The notes under the pieces are model-generated. The model made no database searches, was not told the DNA's origin, and worked only from the letters and a program-made list of their open reading frames with translations. Positions 44,232 through 52,202 of a stretch of 64,000 nt of DNA are shown piece by piece; within the stretch, counting starts at the first letter, position 1, and every line of letters starts with the position of its first letter. The DNA is from Nitratireductor thuwali (lineage in GTDB: Bacteria > Pseudomonadota > Alphaproteobacteria > Rhizobiales > Rhizobiaceae): NCBI RefSeq assembly GCF_036621415.1, contig NZ_CP030941.1, positions 2,664,001 through 2,728,000 of the forward strand, written 5' to 3'. The position numbers and the translations under genes were made by a program.

Positions 44232-44918
44232 ATGATTCCTTGGGAAACGCTTGACACTGCAAACATCCCGGGCGGCAGCGAGACGCTGCGGCTGAAGCGG
44301 CGCGGTACCGAGTTTTCGATAATGTTGGGCGCCAATGAGCTGATGAACAGCAGGCTCAGCGGCTCGGAGGCGGCATTGGCGCGCCTGACGATCGAGCGCC
44401 TTGCGGCATCCGCTCCGCGTATCCTGATTGGCGGTCTCGGACTGGGTTTCACGCTGCGCGCCGCATTGCCGCTTCTGACGCAGGCGGCCCGGATCACGGT
44501 GGTAGAGCTGGTCCCCGCGGTCGTCGCCTGGGCGCGCGGGCCTTTGGCGGCTCTTCATGGCGACAGTCTTGACGATCCGCGGGTGACCATCGTCGAGAAC
44601 GATATTGGCGCCATAATCGGCGAAAGGCCCGCGGCTTGGGACGCAATCCTGCTCGACGTGGATAATGGGCCGGAAGGGCTGAGCCGCAAAGGCAACGATT
44701 TGCTCTATGATGCGCGCGGTTTGCGCGCCGCTTTCACAGCGCTCGCGCCCGGAGGCGTTCTATCTGTCTGGTCGTCCGGGCCCAACGCTCCGTTCACGCG
44801 CCGGCTCCGCCAGGCCGGCTTTACGGTCGAGGACGTCGCTGTGCGCGCCGGCACCACGCGGCGCGGTGCACGCCACGTCATCTGGCTGGCGACCCGTCCC
44901 TCGACTTCGCGGGCCTGA
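44232..44918 (+). CDS. Spermidine synthase-like methyltransferase-fold protein
   Basis: A 228-residue Rossmann-fold protein. RILIGGLGLGFTLRAA is motif I of class I SAM/dcSAM-binding enzymes, ITVVELVPAVVAWA is the following acidic strand and DAILLDVDNGPEG is the catalytic loop position. The pattern is closest to the spermidine synthase SpeE family, but the protein is shorter than usual (about 280-290). SpeD is not adjacent. It may act as a small aminopropyl- or methyltransferase. Confidence 0.75.
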   Translation: MIPWETLDTANIPGGSETLRLKRRGTEFSIMLGANELMNSRLSGSEAALARLTIERLAASAPRILIGGLGLGFTLRAALPLLTQAARITVVELVPAVVAWARGPLAALHGDSLDDPRVTIVENDIGAIIGERPAAWDAILLDVDNGPEGLSRKGNDLLYDARGLRAAFTALAPGGVLSVWSSGPNAPFTRRLRQAGFTVEDVAVRAGTTRRGARHVIWLATRPSTSRA

Positions 44919-44961
44919 CACGCGCTGCCTTTGGCGCAGCATTGCGATGCCGACCGGCAAC

Positions 44962-45783
44962 TCACTCTTGCGGAGCCGGCTTTGCTCTGACGTCGGGACC
45001 CACAGGACGTCTCTCGGCGCCATAAAGGCTGTCTTCAACCTCTTGTGCGGTCGCGCGCAAGCGGCCCAGGGCCGTCTGCATGGCGCTTTCGGTGAACCGG
45101 CTGGAAGGTCCGAATGCCGAGATTCCCGCGATCATGCGGCCGGTTCGGGTAAGGATAGGAACGGCCACGGCGCGTATGCCGTCCTCGCGCTCCGAATCGT
45201 TTATGGCGTAGCGCTGTTCCCGCACTTTCTCCAGTTCCGCATTCAGCGCTTCCAGGTCGATGATCGTGTTCGTGGTGAAGCGCACGCGCTCTACGGATTG
45301 CAGATAACGTTCGCGCTCGTGGTCGGGCATGTATGCCAGCCATGTCTTTCCATGCGCCGTGCAATAGGCTTCGAGCTGGGTGCCCACGCGGATATCCACG
45401 GAGAGCGAGCGCTTCGATGTGGCACGGGCGATACAGGTCACCATGTCGGAACGGAACACCGTGGCCATCGTCGCCTCCTGCAATTCCTCGGTGAGGCGAT
45501 TGAGAAATGGCTGCAGGAGGCGTGCCAGCGCATCGTTGCGCAGGACGCGGTCGCCGAGATCGGCAAAGACGTAGCCGAGCCGATAGATACCCTTTGTCAC
45601 GGCCACCAGCGCGCCGACATGTTCGAGCGTCCGCAGGAACCGGTGTGCGGTGATGGCGTTCATGCCGGTCTCGCGAGCCACGTCGGCGGCGGTCAATTCA
45701 GGGCGCTCCTGAGAAAACAGTTTGAGGATGGCGAACGCCTTGACAACCGATCCATTGATTTGCGCGACCACGATCCCGTCCAT
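44962..45783 (-). CDS. IclR-family transcriptional regulator
   Basis: A 273-residue regulator with the N-terminal winged helix (VVKAFAILKLFSQERPELTAADVARETGMN, HRFLRTLEHVGAL) and the C-terminal effector domain containing GTQLEAYCTAHGKTWLAYM. It lies directly downstream, on the same strand, of a TRAP operon and near a catabolic gene set, so it probably controls their expression. IclR proteins in such places usually respond to aromatic or organic acids. Confidence 0.9.
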   Translation of the reverse strand: MDGIVVAQINGSVVKAFAILKLFSQERPELTAADVARETGMNAITAHRFLRTLEHVGALVAVTKGIYRLGYVFADLGDRVLRNDALARLLQPFLNRLTEELQEATMATVFRSDMVTCIARATSKRSLSVDIRVGTQLEAYCTAHGKTWLAYMPDHERERYLQSVERVRFTTNTIIDLEALNAELEKVREQRYAINDSEREDGIRAVAVPILTRTGRMIAGISAFGPSSRFTESAMQTALGRLRATAQEVEDSLYGAERRPVGPDVRAKPAPQE

Positions 45784-45793
45784 TCACCTAGAG

Positions 45794-45845
45794 GCAATTC
45801 CAGGAAGTGGAAATCGGCTTCCCCTCTGGAATTGCGTTAGATCAA
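45794..45845. repeat. Palindromic element (GCAATTCCAG type, copy 2)
   Basis: GCAATTCCAG (45794-45803) pairs perfectly with CTGGAATTGC (45836-45845). The same design starts the element at 44100. It lies in the gap between the IclR start and the end of the TRAP operon. Confidence 0.7.
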
Positions 45846-45894
45846 GCAGTTGGAACATTTCAACGTCTCTTCGAAATGATCCGGCCGCCGCCCG

Positions 45895-47217
45895 CTACTT
45901 TAGAACTGCTGGCAATACAAGCGCCAGCCACGGGAAAGCGATTAGAAGTGCCACACGCACCAGTTCGACCAGAAAGAAGGGCAGCGCGCCTTTGAAGGTC
46001 TCTCGCATCGGCACGTCGCGCGCGATTGCACTGATGACGAAGACATTCATGCCGACCGGCGGCGTGATCAGCCCCAGTTCGACGACGATCAGCGCCAGAA
46101 TGCCAAACCATATCTTCGTCTCCTCGGGACCCATGCCGAAGTCGAGACCGGATATGACGGGCCAGAAGAAGGGGATGGCCAGCAGGATCATCGACAGGCT
46201 GTCCATCAGGCAGCCGAGCAGGATGAGCGCGGCGAGGAGCAGGACGAGGATGGTCAGTGGTGCCAGGCCGCTCGTCGCCATCATTTGTGCGGCGGCCTGC
46301 GGAACGCCGCCGCGCGACATGAAAATCTCCAGGAGTTCGGCGCCCAGCAGGATGAGGTAGATCATGCCCGATGTCCTGGCTGTCGCAAGAAGTGCGGCGC
46401 GTATCGCGCCAAGGCCCACGAGCCGGGTGGCAATTCCGTAGGCCAGCACCAGGAACACGCCTATGGCCGCGGCGGGCGTCGGATTGAAGAAGCCTAGATA
46501 GATGCCGCCGATGACAAGGCCGAAAATGATGGCGACGGGCAGCACTCCCAGGGTCGCTGTAATGAATTCCTGCCGCGAAACCGGGTCGGCGCGCGGTCCG
46601 GAATCAGGGAAGACGCGCACATAGACCGCGATGGTCAGGATGAACAGGATTACGGCCAGGATGCCGGGGATGAGGGCGGCGGCGAACATCTGGACGATGT
46701 TGGCCTCGACGATGATCGAGTAGACGACCAGCACGACCGAGGGTGGAATCAAGATGCCCAGCACGCCGCCGGCGGCCAGTGTACCCGTGGCAAGAGCTGG
46801 CGAATAGCGGTAGCGCTTTAGTTCGGGCAGGGCGACGTGACCCATGGTGGAGGCGGTGGCGAGAGAGGAGCCGCAGACCGCGCCGAAGCCGGCGCAGGCG
46901 GCGACCGCCGACATGGCCACACCGCCGCGGAACCGTCCGAGCCAGGCATTGGCACCGCGGAAAAGGCTTTGGGAGAGCCCTGCATGGGTGGCCAGGTGTC
47001 CCATCAGCACGAATAGCGGGACGACCGAGAGATCGTAGTTGGCGAAGACGCCATAGGCGAGCGTCTTCATCTGCGACATCAGCACGAGCGGGCCCGAAAG
47101 CATGACGATGCCGCCCGCTCCGACAATGATCATGGCGTATGCGATGGGCATGCGCAGCACGATCATGACGATCAGGATGCCAAGTCCGGACAGGCCGAGA
47201 AGGAGTTCGTTTTGCAC
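45895..47217 (-). CDS. TRAP transporter large permease (DctM)
   Basis: A 440-residue membrane protein with the usual twelve-helix arrangement: LLGLSGLGILIVMIVLRMPIA, VPLFVLMGHLATHAGLSQSLF, LAAGGVLGILIPPSVVLVVY and GLITPPVGMNVFVISAIA. It is the third gene of the operon DctP-DctQ-DctM. It couples Na+ or H+ entry to uptake of the acid bound by the DctP upstream. Confidence 0.92.
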   Translation of the reverse strand: MQNELLLGLSGLGILIVMIVLRMPIAYAMIIVGAGGIVMLSGPLVLMSQMKTLAYGVFANYDLSVVPLFVLMGHLATHAGLSQSLFRGANAWLGRFRGGVAMSAVAACAGFGAVCGSSLATASTMGHVALPELKRYRYSPALATGTLAAGGVLGILIPPSVVLVVYSIIVEANIVQMFAAALIPGILAVILFILTIAVYVRVFPDSGPRADPVSRQEFITATLGVLPVAIIFGLVIGGIYLGFFNPTPAAAIGVFLVLAYGIATRLVGLGAIRAALLATARTSGMIYLILLGAELLEIFMSRGGVPQAAAQMMATSGLAPLTILVLLLAALILLGCLMDSLSMILLAIPFFWPVISGLDFGMGPEETKIWFGILALIVVELGLITPPVGMNVFVISAIARDVPMRETFKGALPFFLVELVRVALLIAFPWLALVLPAVLK

Positions 47218-47292
47218 GTCGTCAGCGCCTTTCGCAGGCCCGCAGCGGACCTGGCCTTATCCTGCTTGTGGAAGAAGAGTGGCTGGCGGCCG

Positions 47293-47817
47293 TCACCTCG
47301 GGCCGCCTTCTTCGGGAATCCTGCCGCCGAGAGCATCGACGAACGTGATCAGCGCGGCGGCAAAAAGGAGGGCGATGGAAACGAGGATGGGAATATAGGC
47401 AGCCCAGATGGGAAACTGGTAGATCGCCGTCGTTTCCTCGTAGAGCCGCAGATCGTGAAATCCTGCATGCATGCGTGAAAACAGGAACGCCGCGAAGAGG
47501 GCGGCGACTGCCGACGCGACCGCGGTCAGCCCCGCTAGAAGTCGGGGACCGGCGCCCGAAGTGAAGATGTCGGCCGTGACATTGGCGCCGGAGAGCTGGC
47601 AATAGGGTAGGAATGCAAAGACGGCGACCGCGACGCCGACTTCCACGATCTCAAAATCGCCGGGAAAGGGACTGCCCGCCACAATGAAGCTGGTCAGGCT
47701 CAGTGCGTTGACCAGCACCACCCCGAGAAGAACGATCCCGCCGGCGATCGCCCAGTATTCGATGGCGCGGCGCAGTATCGCCGTCAGCCGCGCCATCATG
47801 CCCGTCCAATGCGCCAT
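47293..47817 (-). CDS. TRAP transporter small permease (DctQ)
   Basis: A 174-residue four-helix protein. I chose ATG at 47817 (MAHWTGMMARLTAILRRAIE), one base after the DctP stop. Helices lie in AIAGGIVLLGVVLVNALSL, IVEVGVAVAVFAFLPYCQL and IPILVSIALLFAAALITFV. The segment GANVTADIFTSG takes the place of the usual GHVRVD motif of DctQ. It is longer in the middle than the second DctQ of the window. Confidence 0.85.
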   Translation of the reverse strand: MAHWTGMMARLTAILRRAIEYWAIAGGIVLLGVVLVNALSLTSFIVAGSPFPGDFEIVEVGVAVAVFAFLPYCQLSGANVTADIFTSGAGPRLLAGLTAVASAVAALFAAFLFSRMHAGFHDLRLYEETTAIYQFPIWAAYIPILVSIALLFAAALITFVDALGGRIPEEGGPR

Positions 47818-47818
47818 C

Positions 47819-48880
47819 TCAGTTGGCTTGTGCGTGCTTCGCGATAGCGGCCCGGGCCGCCTCCACAAGCGCATTGCCGTCGATGCCTTTGGCGCTGACT
47901 TCCTCGACCCAACGCTCCACCACGGGCTCCAGAACCGTTTGGAACGCGGCGGTTTCCTCTTCGGTTAGGGTAATATGATCATTGCCGGCCTCGACGGCCA
48001 GTGCGATGCCCTTGTCATCGATGTCGCGCCATATGCGGCCGACCTCACGCACCCATTCATCATCTGAATTGTCGAGGAAAATCTGCTGGATGTCCTCGGG
48101 TAGGCTGTCCCACTTCGCCTGATTCATCGACACTTGGAAAGTCGTCGTGCCGAAGCGGGTCTTGTCGGCGCCCTCGATCTGATAGTCGGTTAAATCCTGC
48201 AGTTTCAGGGCGGGGATGATCTCCCACGGAATGAGGGCGCCGTCGACCACCTTGCGCGACAGCGACTGGGGCAGGTCGGGAACGGGCATGGAAACAGGAT
48301 TGGCCCCCAGCGCCTCCACCACCCAGGCGCCGGTGCGCGTGGGGATGCGGATGCGCTTGCCTGCCAGATCGTCCGGGCTGCGCACTTCCTGGTCGACCAT
48401 ATGGATCCCCTGGCCGGCATGGACATGGTTGAACAGCACCTTGATGCCTGAATATTCCTCGGCCAGATATTCGTCGAACATCTCGCGCATGGCCAGGTTG
48501 GTGGCAACGGGATCGTTGGTGTGGATGAAGGGAAGCTCGAAGACTTCCGAGCGGGGGAAAAGACCCGCCGTGTAGCCGTTCACCGTCCATACGATATCGA
48601 CGACGCCGTCGCGCACCTGGTTGATGAGTTCCGGCGGGCGCCCACCCAGCGACATGGCGGGATAGATCTCGATCTGGACGCGGCCTTCAGATGCCTCTTC
48701 GATGCGTTCGGCCCATGGAGCCAGCATGTCGGTCTGCGCGGGGGCGTTGGGCCCCAGGAAATGGTGCAGCTTCAGCGTGATCGTTTCCTGGGCAAGGCCG
48801 GTCCCGGCGAAGCCCAGCATCGCAAGGGCCGCCCCGGTGACGAGACAGGCGGCGCGGCGCGCTCCAGATAATGGTTTCAT
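47819..48880 (-). CDS. TRAP transporter substrate-binding protein (DctP)
   Basis: A 353-residue periplasmic binding protein, with start at 48880 preceded by GGAGGAAGAA. The leader has ACLVTGAALAMLGFAGTGLAQ. The parts LKLHHFLGPNAPAQTDML, AGKRIRIPTRTGAWVVEALG (with the carboxylate-binding Arg) and VVDGALIPWEIIP are typical. It is the first gene of a leftward TRAP operon, divergent from the thiamine-diphosphate enzyme. The shared regulatory region suggests that its ligand feeds that enzyme. Confidence 0.9.
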   Translation of the reverse strand: MKPLSGARRAACLVTGAALAMLGFAGTGLAQETITLKLHHFLGPNAPAQTDMLAPWAERIEEASEGRVQIEIYPAMSLGGRPPELINQVRDGVVDIVWTVNGYTAGLFPRSEVFELPFIHTNDPVATNLAMREMFDEYLAEEYSGIKVLFNHVHAGQGIHMVDQEVRSPDDLAGKRIRIPTRTGAWVVEALGANPVSMPVPDLPQSLSRKVVDGALIPWEIIPALKLQDLTDYQIEGADKTRFGTTTFQVSMNQAKWDSLPEDIQQIFLDNSDDEWVREVGRIWRDIDDKGIALAVEAGNDHITLTEEETAAFQTVLEPVVERWVEEVSAKGIDGNALVEAARAAIAKHAQAN

Positions 48881-49057
48881 TTCTTCCTCCCGGTTCAGTT
48901 CAAACGAAATCAGGCGCAAGATCGATCACGATTCACACCCGCCGATTACGGCTTTCCCCCATCCCGGAGCCAACTGGCTCCTCCTCCCGGACGAAGGCCT
49001 TCCACCGCTGCGGCATCGAAATCCGCCAAAAGAGATTGACGGCGGCAAATTCTATTG

Positions 49058-49072
49058 TCAATCTATAATTGA
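49058..49072. promoter_or_regulatory. Inverted repeat in the TRAP / TPP-enzyme divergent promoter
   Basis: TCAAT CTATA ATTGA is a perfect 5-base inverted repeat with a 5-base centre, within a very AT-rich stretch (about 49045-49095). CTATTG and CAATAG also flank this stretch. It is a candidate operator for the IclR regulator nearby. Confidence 0.45.
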
Positions 49073-49154
49073 ATTACATATTTCAAATATAGCAATAGAT
49101 GCTCAGTTGGATCCAGCTTTGAAGAACGAATATCCACCGAAGGAAGACCTGCAA

Positions 49155-50843
49155 ATGACCGCCGGCGGAGCTCTGCTGGCGCGCATGAAAACCCTTGGGA
49201 TCGACTATATCTTCGCCAATTCGGGGACCGATTTCCCCCCGGTGATCGAGGGGCTGGCGGAGGCGGAGGCCAAGGGCCTGTCGCTGCCGCGCGCGCTCGT
49301 CATGCCGCACGAATCCGCGGCCATGGGAATGGCACACGGCTATTATCTGGCGACGGGGCGTCCGCAGGCGGTCATGGCGCATACCAATGTGGGTCTTGCC
49401 AATTGCGCCATCGGCGCCATCAATGCAGCAACCGAACACGTGCCGATGTTGCTTTTCTCCGGTCGCACGCCGACGACGGAGAAGGATCGCCTGGGCGCGC
49501 GAACCGTGCCCATCGGCTGGGGTCAGGAGATGCGCGACCAGACGGCGCTGGTCCGTGAAACCTGCAAATGGGACTATGAGTTGCGTTTTCCCGAGCAGGT
49601 GGAGGAGATCGTGGACCGGGCGCTGGCAATCGCCGATTCCGCGCCGCGCGGCCCGGTCTATATCAGCCTGCCGCGCGAGGTTCTTTGCCAGCCGTCCCCA
49701 TCTGCCGGGATAGGCCGCGACGCTATCATGACTGCGACCGTCACGGGCGTTCATCCGGAAGGGCTGCAAGCGGCTGCCAGGCTTCTTGCCGAGGCGCGCA
49801 ACCCGCTGATCATAGCGCAGCGCGGGGCAGGCGGGGAAGCCGGCTTTTCCGCCTTGCAGGCCATCGCGGACGAATGGGCCATTCCTGTCTGCCAGTATTG
49901 GGCCGTGCGGCTTGCCCTGCCGCTCGATCATCCGATGGCCGCGCCGGCTGATCCCGGTCCCCTGATCGATAAGGCCGACGTCATTCTCGTCATCGATTCG
50001 CTGGCTCCCTGGGCGCCCGACAGCCATCGCCCCGCAGCCACCTGCCGGGTGGTCCATATGGGACAGGATCCGCTCTACAGCCGCTTTCCGGTGCGCAATT
50101 TCCGTTGCGATATAGGGCTTGCCTGCGAGGTGGAGGATGGGCTCATAGCGCTGAAAGCGGCAATGGAAGCGCTGAAACCGGCGGAGAAGGCCGCCGGCGA
50201 AGCACGACGCGAGGCACTCGCCGCGGCCAATCGCGCCGCGCGCGCGCGCGCCGTCGGGCAGGCGGAAGCCGGGCAGGGCGCACCGATGACCAAGGAATGG
50301 GTGAGCCTGTGCCTTTCGCGCGCGATCGAGGGGCGGGGGGCGTCGGTTTTCTCCGAACTCGGTTGTCCCATGGCGCCAATGAGCCTCGATCATGCCAAGG
50401 CCTGGTACCAGGAGCCGCATTCGGGCGGGCTCGGCTGGGCCTTTCCTGCTGCGCTCGGCATGCAGCTTGCCGAGCGCGACCGGCTGGTCGTCGCCACCAT
50501 GGGCGACGGCTCCTATATGTTCGCCAATCCCGTCGCCTGTCATCAGATCGCGGAGGCGCTGGAGCTGCCGGTCCTGGTGATCATCCTCAACAATGCCGAA
50601 TGGGGCGCGGTGCGTCATTCCGTGCTCGGAATCTATCCCGATGGATATGCTTCGCGCACCAACGCCATGCCGCTCACCGGCCTTTCGCCCATACCCGATT
50701 TCGCGCGCGTGGCGGAGGCAAGCCGTGCCTTTGCCCGCACGGTGCGCGACGGGGCGGAACTGCCGGGCGTTATCGCAGAGGCGCTGCGCCATATCGACGA
50801 GAAACGGGGCCTTGCGCTGATCGACGTGCATGTGCGCCCGTGA
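49155..50843 (+). CDS. Thiamine-diphosphate-dependent enzyme (acetolactate synthase / benzoylformate decarboxylase-like)
   Basis: A 562-residue enzyme with three domains of the pyruvate-oxidase/acetolactate-synthase fold. The catalytic Glu53 lies in PHESAAMGMAHGYY. The Mg-ThDP motif starts at GDGSYMFANP near residue 450 and ends at ILNN. I chose ATG 49155, preceded by AAGGAAG; the frame is open upstream without support. Such enzymes decarboxylate 2-keto acids or ligate/cleave hydroxyketones. It stands directly before a cupin dioxygenase. Its reaction is not identified by sequence alone; no FAD-specific features are obvious. Confidence 0.85.
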   Translation: MTAGGALLARMKTLGIDYIFANSGTDFPPVIEGLAEAEAKGLSLPRALVMPHESAAMGMAHGYYLATGRPQAVMAHTNVGLANCAIGAINAATEHVPMLLFSGRTPTTEKDRLGARTVPIGWGQEMRDQTALVRETCKWDYELRFPEQVEEIVDRALAIADSAPRGPVYISLPREVLCQPSPSAGIGRDAIMTATVTGVHPEGLQAAARLLAEARNPLIIAQRGAGGEAGFSALQAIADEWAIPVCQYWAVRLALPLDHPMAAPADPGPLIDKADVILVIDSLAPWAPDSHRPAATCRVVHMGQDPLYSRFPVRNFRCDIGLACEVEDGLIALKAAMEALKPAEKAAGEARREALAAANRAARARAVGQAEAGQGAPMTKEWVSLCLSRAIEGRGASVFSELGCPMAPMSLDHAKAWYQEPHSGGLGWAFPAALGMQLAERDRLVVATMGDGSYMFANPVACHQIAEALELPVLVIILNNAEWGAVRHSVLGIYPDGYASRTNAMPLTGLSPIPDFARVAEASRAFARTVRDGAELPGVIAEALRHIDEKRGLALIDVHVRP

Positions 50844-50876
50844 ACCACACCCAGCCGCGAAGCGAGGAGAAGAGCC

Positions 50877-51410
50877 ATGGCGGAACCGGCGACGACCGAA
50901 TTCTGGAAGGAATTGAAACCGATCAAGAAAGTATTCCAGCGCGACGCGCTCCCGGAGGTCTATCTGGCCGACGCGCCGACAGGGGATGAGCGCTATTACG
51001 TGCCGTTTACTGAGACTGTTTCCTCGCGCCCATTGTGGATTTCGCCGACACAGAACAAATGGTGTGACATACTGATGGCCAAGAGCGCAGGCCTGGTAAA
51101 CCGTCACTACCATCCGCACGAGGTGTTCGCCTACACGATTTCCGGAAAGTGGGGCTACTTGGAACACGATTGGACGGCGACCGCCGGCGATTTCGTCTAC
51201 GAGACGCCAGGCGAGGGGCACACGCTGGTAGCCTATGAGCACGAGGATCCGATGCGCGTCTTCTTCCAGGTCAAGGGGCCGCTCATCTGGCTCGACGAGA
51301 AGGGCGAACCGGACGGCTTCTTCGACGTGCACAATTATATAGAGCTGTGCCGCACCCACTACGAAAAGATCGGCCTCGGCGCGGGCTATGTGGAGAAGCT
51401 GTTCCGCTGA
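50877..51410 (+). CDS. Cupin dioxygenase, 2,4'-dihydroxyacetophenone dioxygenase family
   Basis: A 177-residue single cupin. The first cupin motif has His77, His79 and His81 (NRHYHPHEVF) and ends with SGKWGYLEHDW; the second motif has His115 in GEGHTLVAY. The pattern closely follows 2,4'-dihydroxyacetophenone dioxygenase, an Fe-dependent enzyme that cleaves the C-C bond of an aryl ketone carrying an alpha-hydroxyl. Here it is 33 bases downstream of the thiamine-diphosphate enzyme. The actual substrate may be a related hydroxyketone made or used by that enzyme. Confidence 0.85.
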   Translation: MAEPATTEFWKELKPIKKVFQRDALPEVYLADAPTGDERYYVPFTETVSSRPLWISPTQNKWCDILMAKSAGLVNRHYHPHEVFAYTISGKWGYLEHDWTATAGDFVYETPGEGHTLVAYEHEDPMRVFFQVKGPLIWLDEKGEPDGFFDVHNYIELCRTHYEKIGLGAGYVEKLFR

Positions 51411-51422
51411 AACAGCCATCTC

Positions 51423-52178
51423 CTATGTCGACATGCCGCCATCGACCACCAGTGTCGTACCGGTCGTGAAGCTGCTGTCGCTGGAGGCCAGGTAGAGTAC
51501 GGATCGCGCCACTTCCTCGGCGCGTGCGTGCCGGCCGAGCGGGATGAGGTCGTTGAAGAACGCCGTCCCGTCGACGCCCATCTGGCTGCCGAGTCCTTCC
51601 TCCACCGCATATTGAAACCCGTTGTCTACCGGTCCCGGATGGATGGTGTTGACGCGGATGCCGCGGGGCGCCAATTCCTTGGCGAGACAGCGCATCAGGC
51701 CGACCTGCGCATGCTTGGCAGTGATATAGGCGTAGACGCCTGGGTCGCCGCGCAGGCCCGCGACGCTGGAAGTGATGACGATGCTGCCTCCGTCCCGCAT
51801 CCTGGGCACGGCATGCTTCGCGGCCAGAAAGGCTCCCTTCACGTGGACCGCATGCACCGCGTCAAACGCCTCCTCGGGATAGTCGGCGATGGGTGCGACG
51901 GCACCGAAATTGCCGGCATTGGAGAAGAGGACATCGATCGGCCCGAAGCGCTCGACCGTGGCCTCGATGTAGCGCTCGGTCTGCCTGGCCGAAGTGACGT
52001 CGGCGGCGAGAGGCACCACCCTGTTGGCAGGCAGGTCAGCGATCGCCCGTTCCAGCGCCTCGCCGTCGCGGTCGACCAACACGACACGCGCACCCTCTGC
52101 GAGGAACAGGCGGGCGGTGGCCTGTCCGAGACTGCCGCCGCCACCCGTGATGATACAGGTCTTGTGCTGGAGTTTCAT
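51423..52178 (-). CDS. SDR-family oxidoreductase
   Basis: A 251-residue SDR with TGGGGSLG near the N-terminus, SNAGNFG, the serine in VITSSVAG and catalytic YITAK. The C-terminal TGTTLVVDGGMST is standard. It converges on the cupin gene and lies 24 bases downstream of the aldehyde dehydrogenase gene on the same strand. It probably oxidises or reduces an alcohol or ketone in the pathway of this island. Confidence 0.88.
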   Translation of the reverse strand: MKLQHKTCIITGGGGSLGQATARLFLAEGARVVLVDRDGEALERAIADLPANRVVPLAADVTSARQTERYIEATVERFGPIDVLFSNAGNFGAVAPIADYPEEAFDAVHAVHVKGAFLAAKHAVPRMRDGGSIVITSSVAGLRGDPGVYAYITAKHAQVGLMRCLAKELAPRGIRVNTIHPGPVDNGFQYAVEEGLGSQMGVDGTAFFNDLIPLGRHARAEEVARSVLYLASSDSSFTTGTTLVVDGGMST

Positions 52179-52202
52179 GACGCGGCACCGATAGGATTCG
52201 TG

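Noticed and set aside
44100..45845. The segment between two GCAATTCCAG palindromes as a composite mobile element
   Set aside because: No transposase, target duplication or other mobile gene is present; each palindrome is complete in itself, as in intergenic repeats.
49083..51419. A 778-residue antisense frame over the TPP enzyme and cupin
   Set aside because: It shows no domain pattern; the opposite strand carries well-defined enzyme motifs over the whole length.
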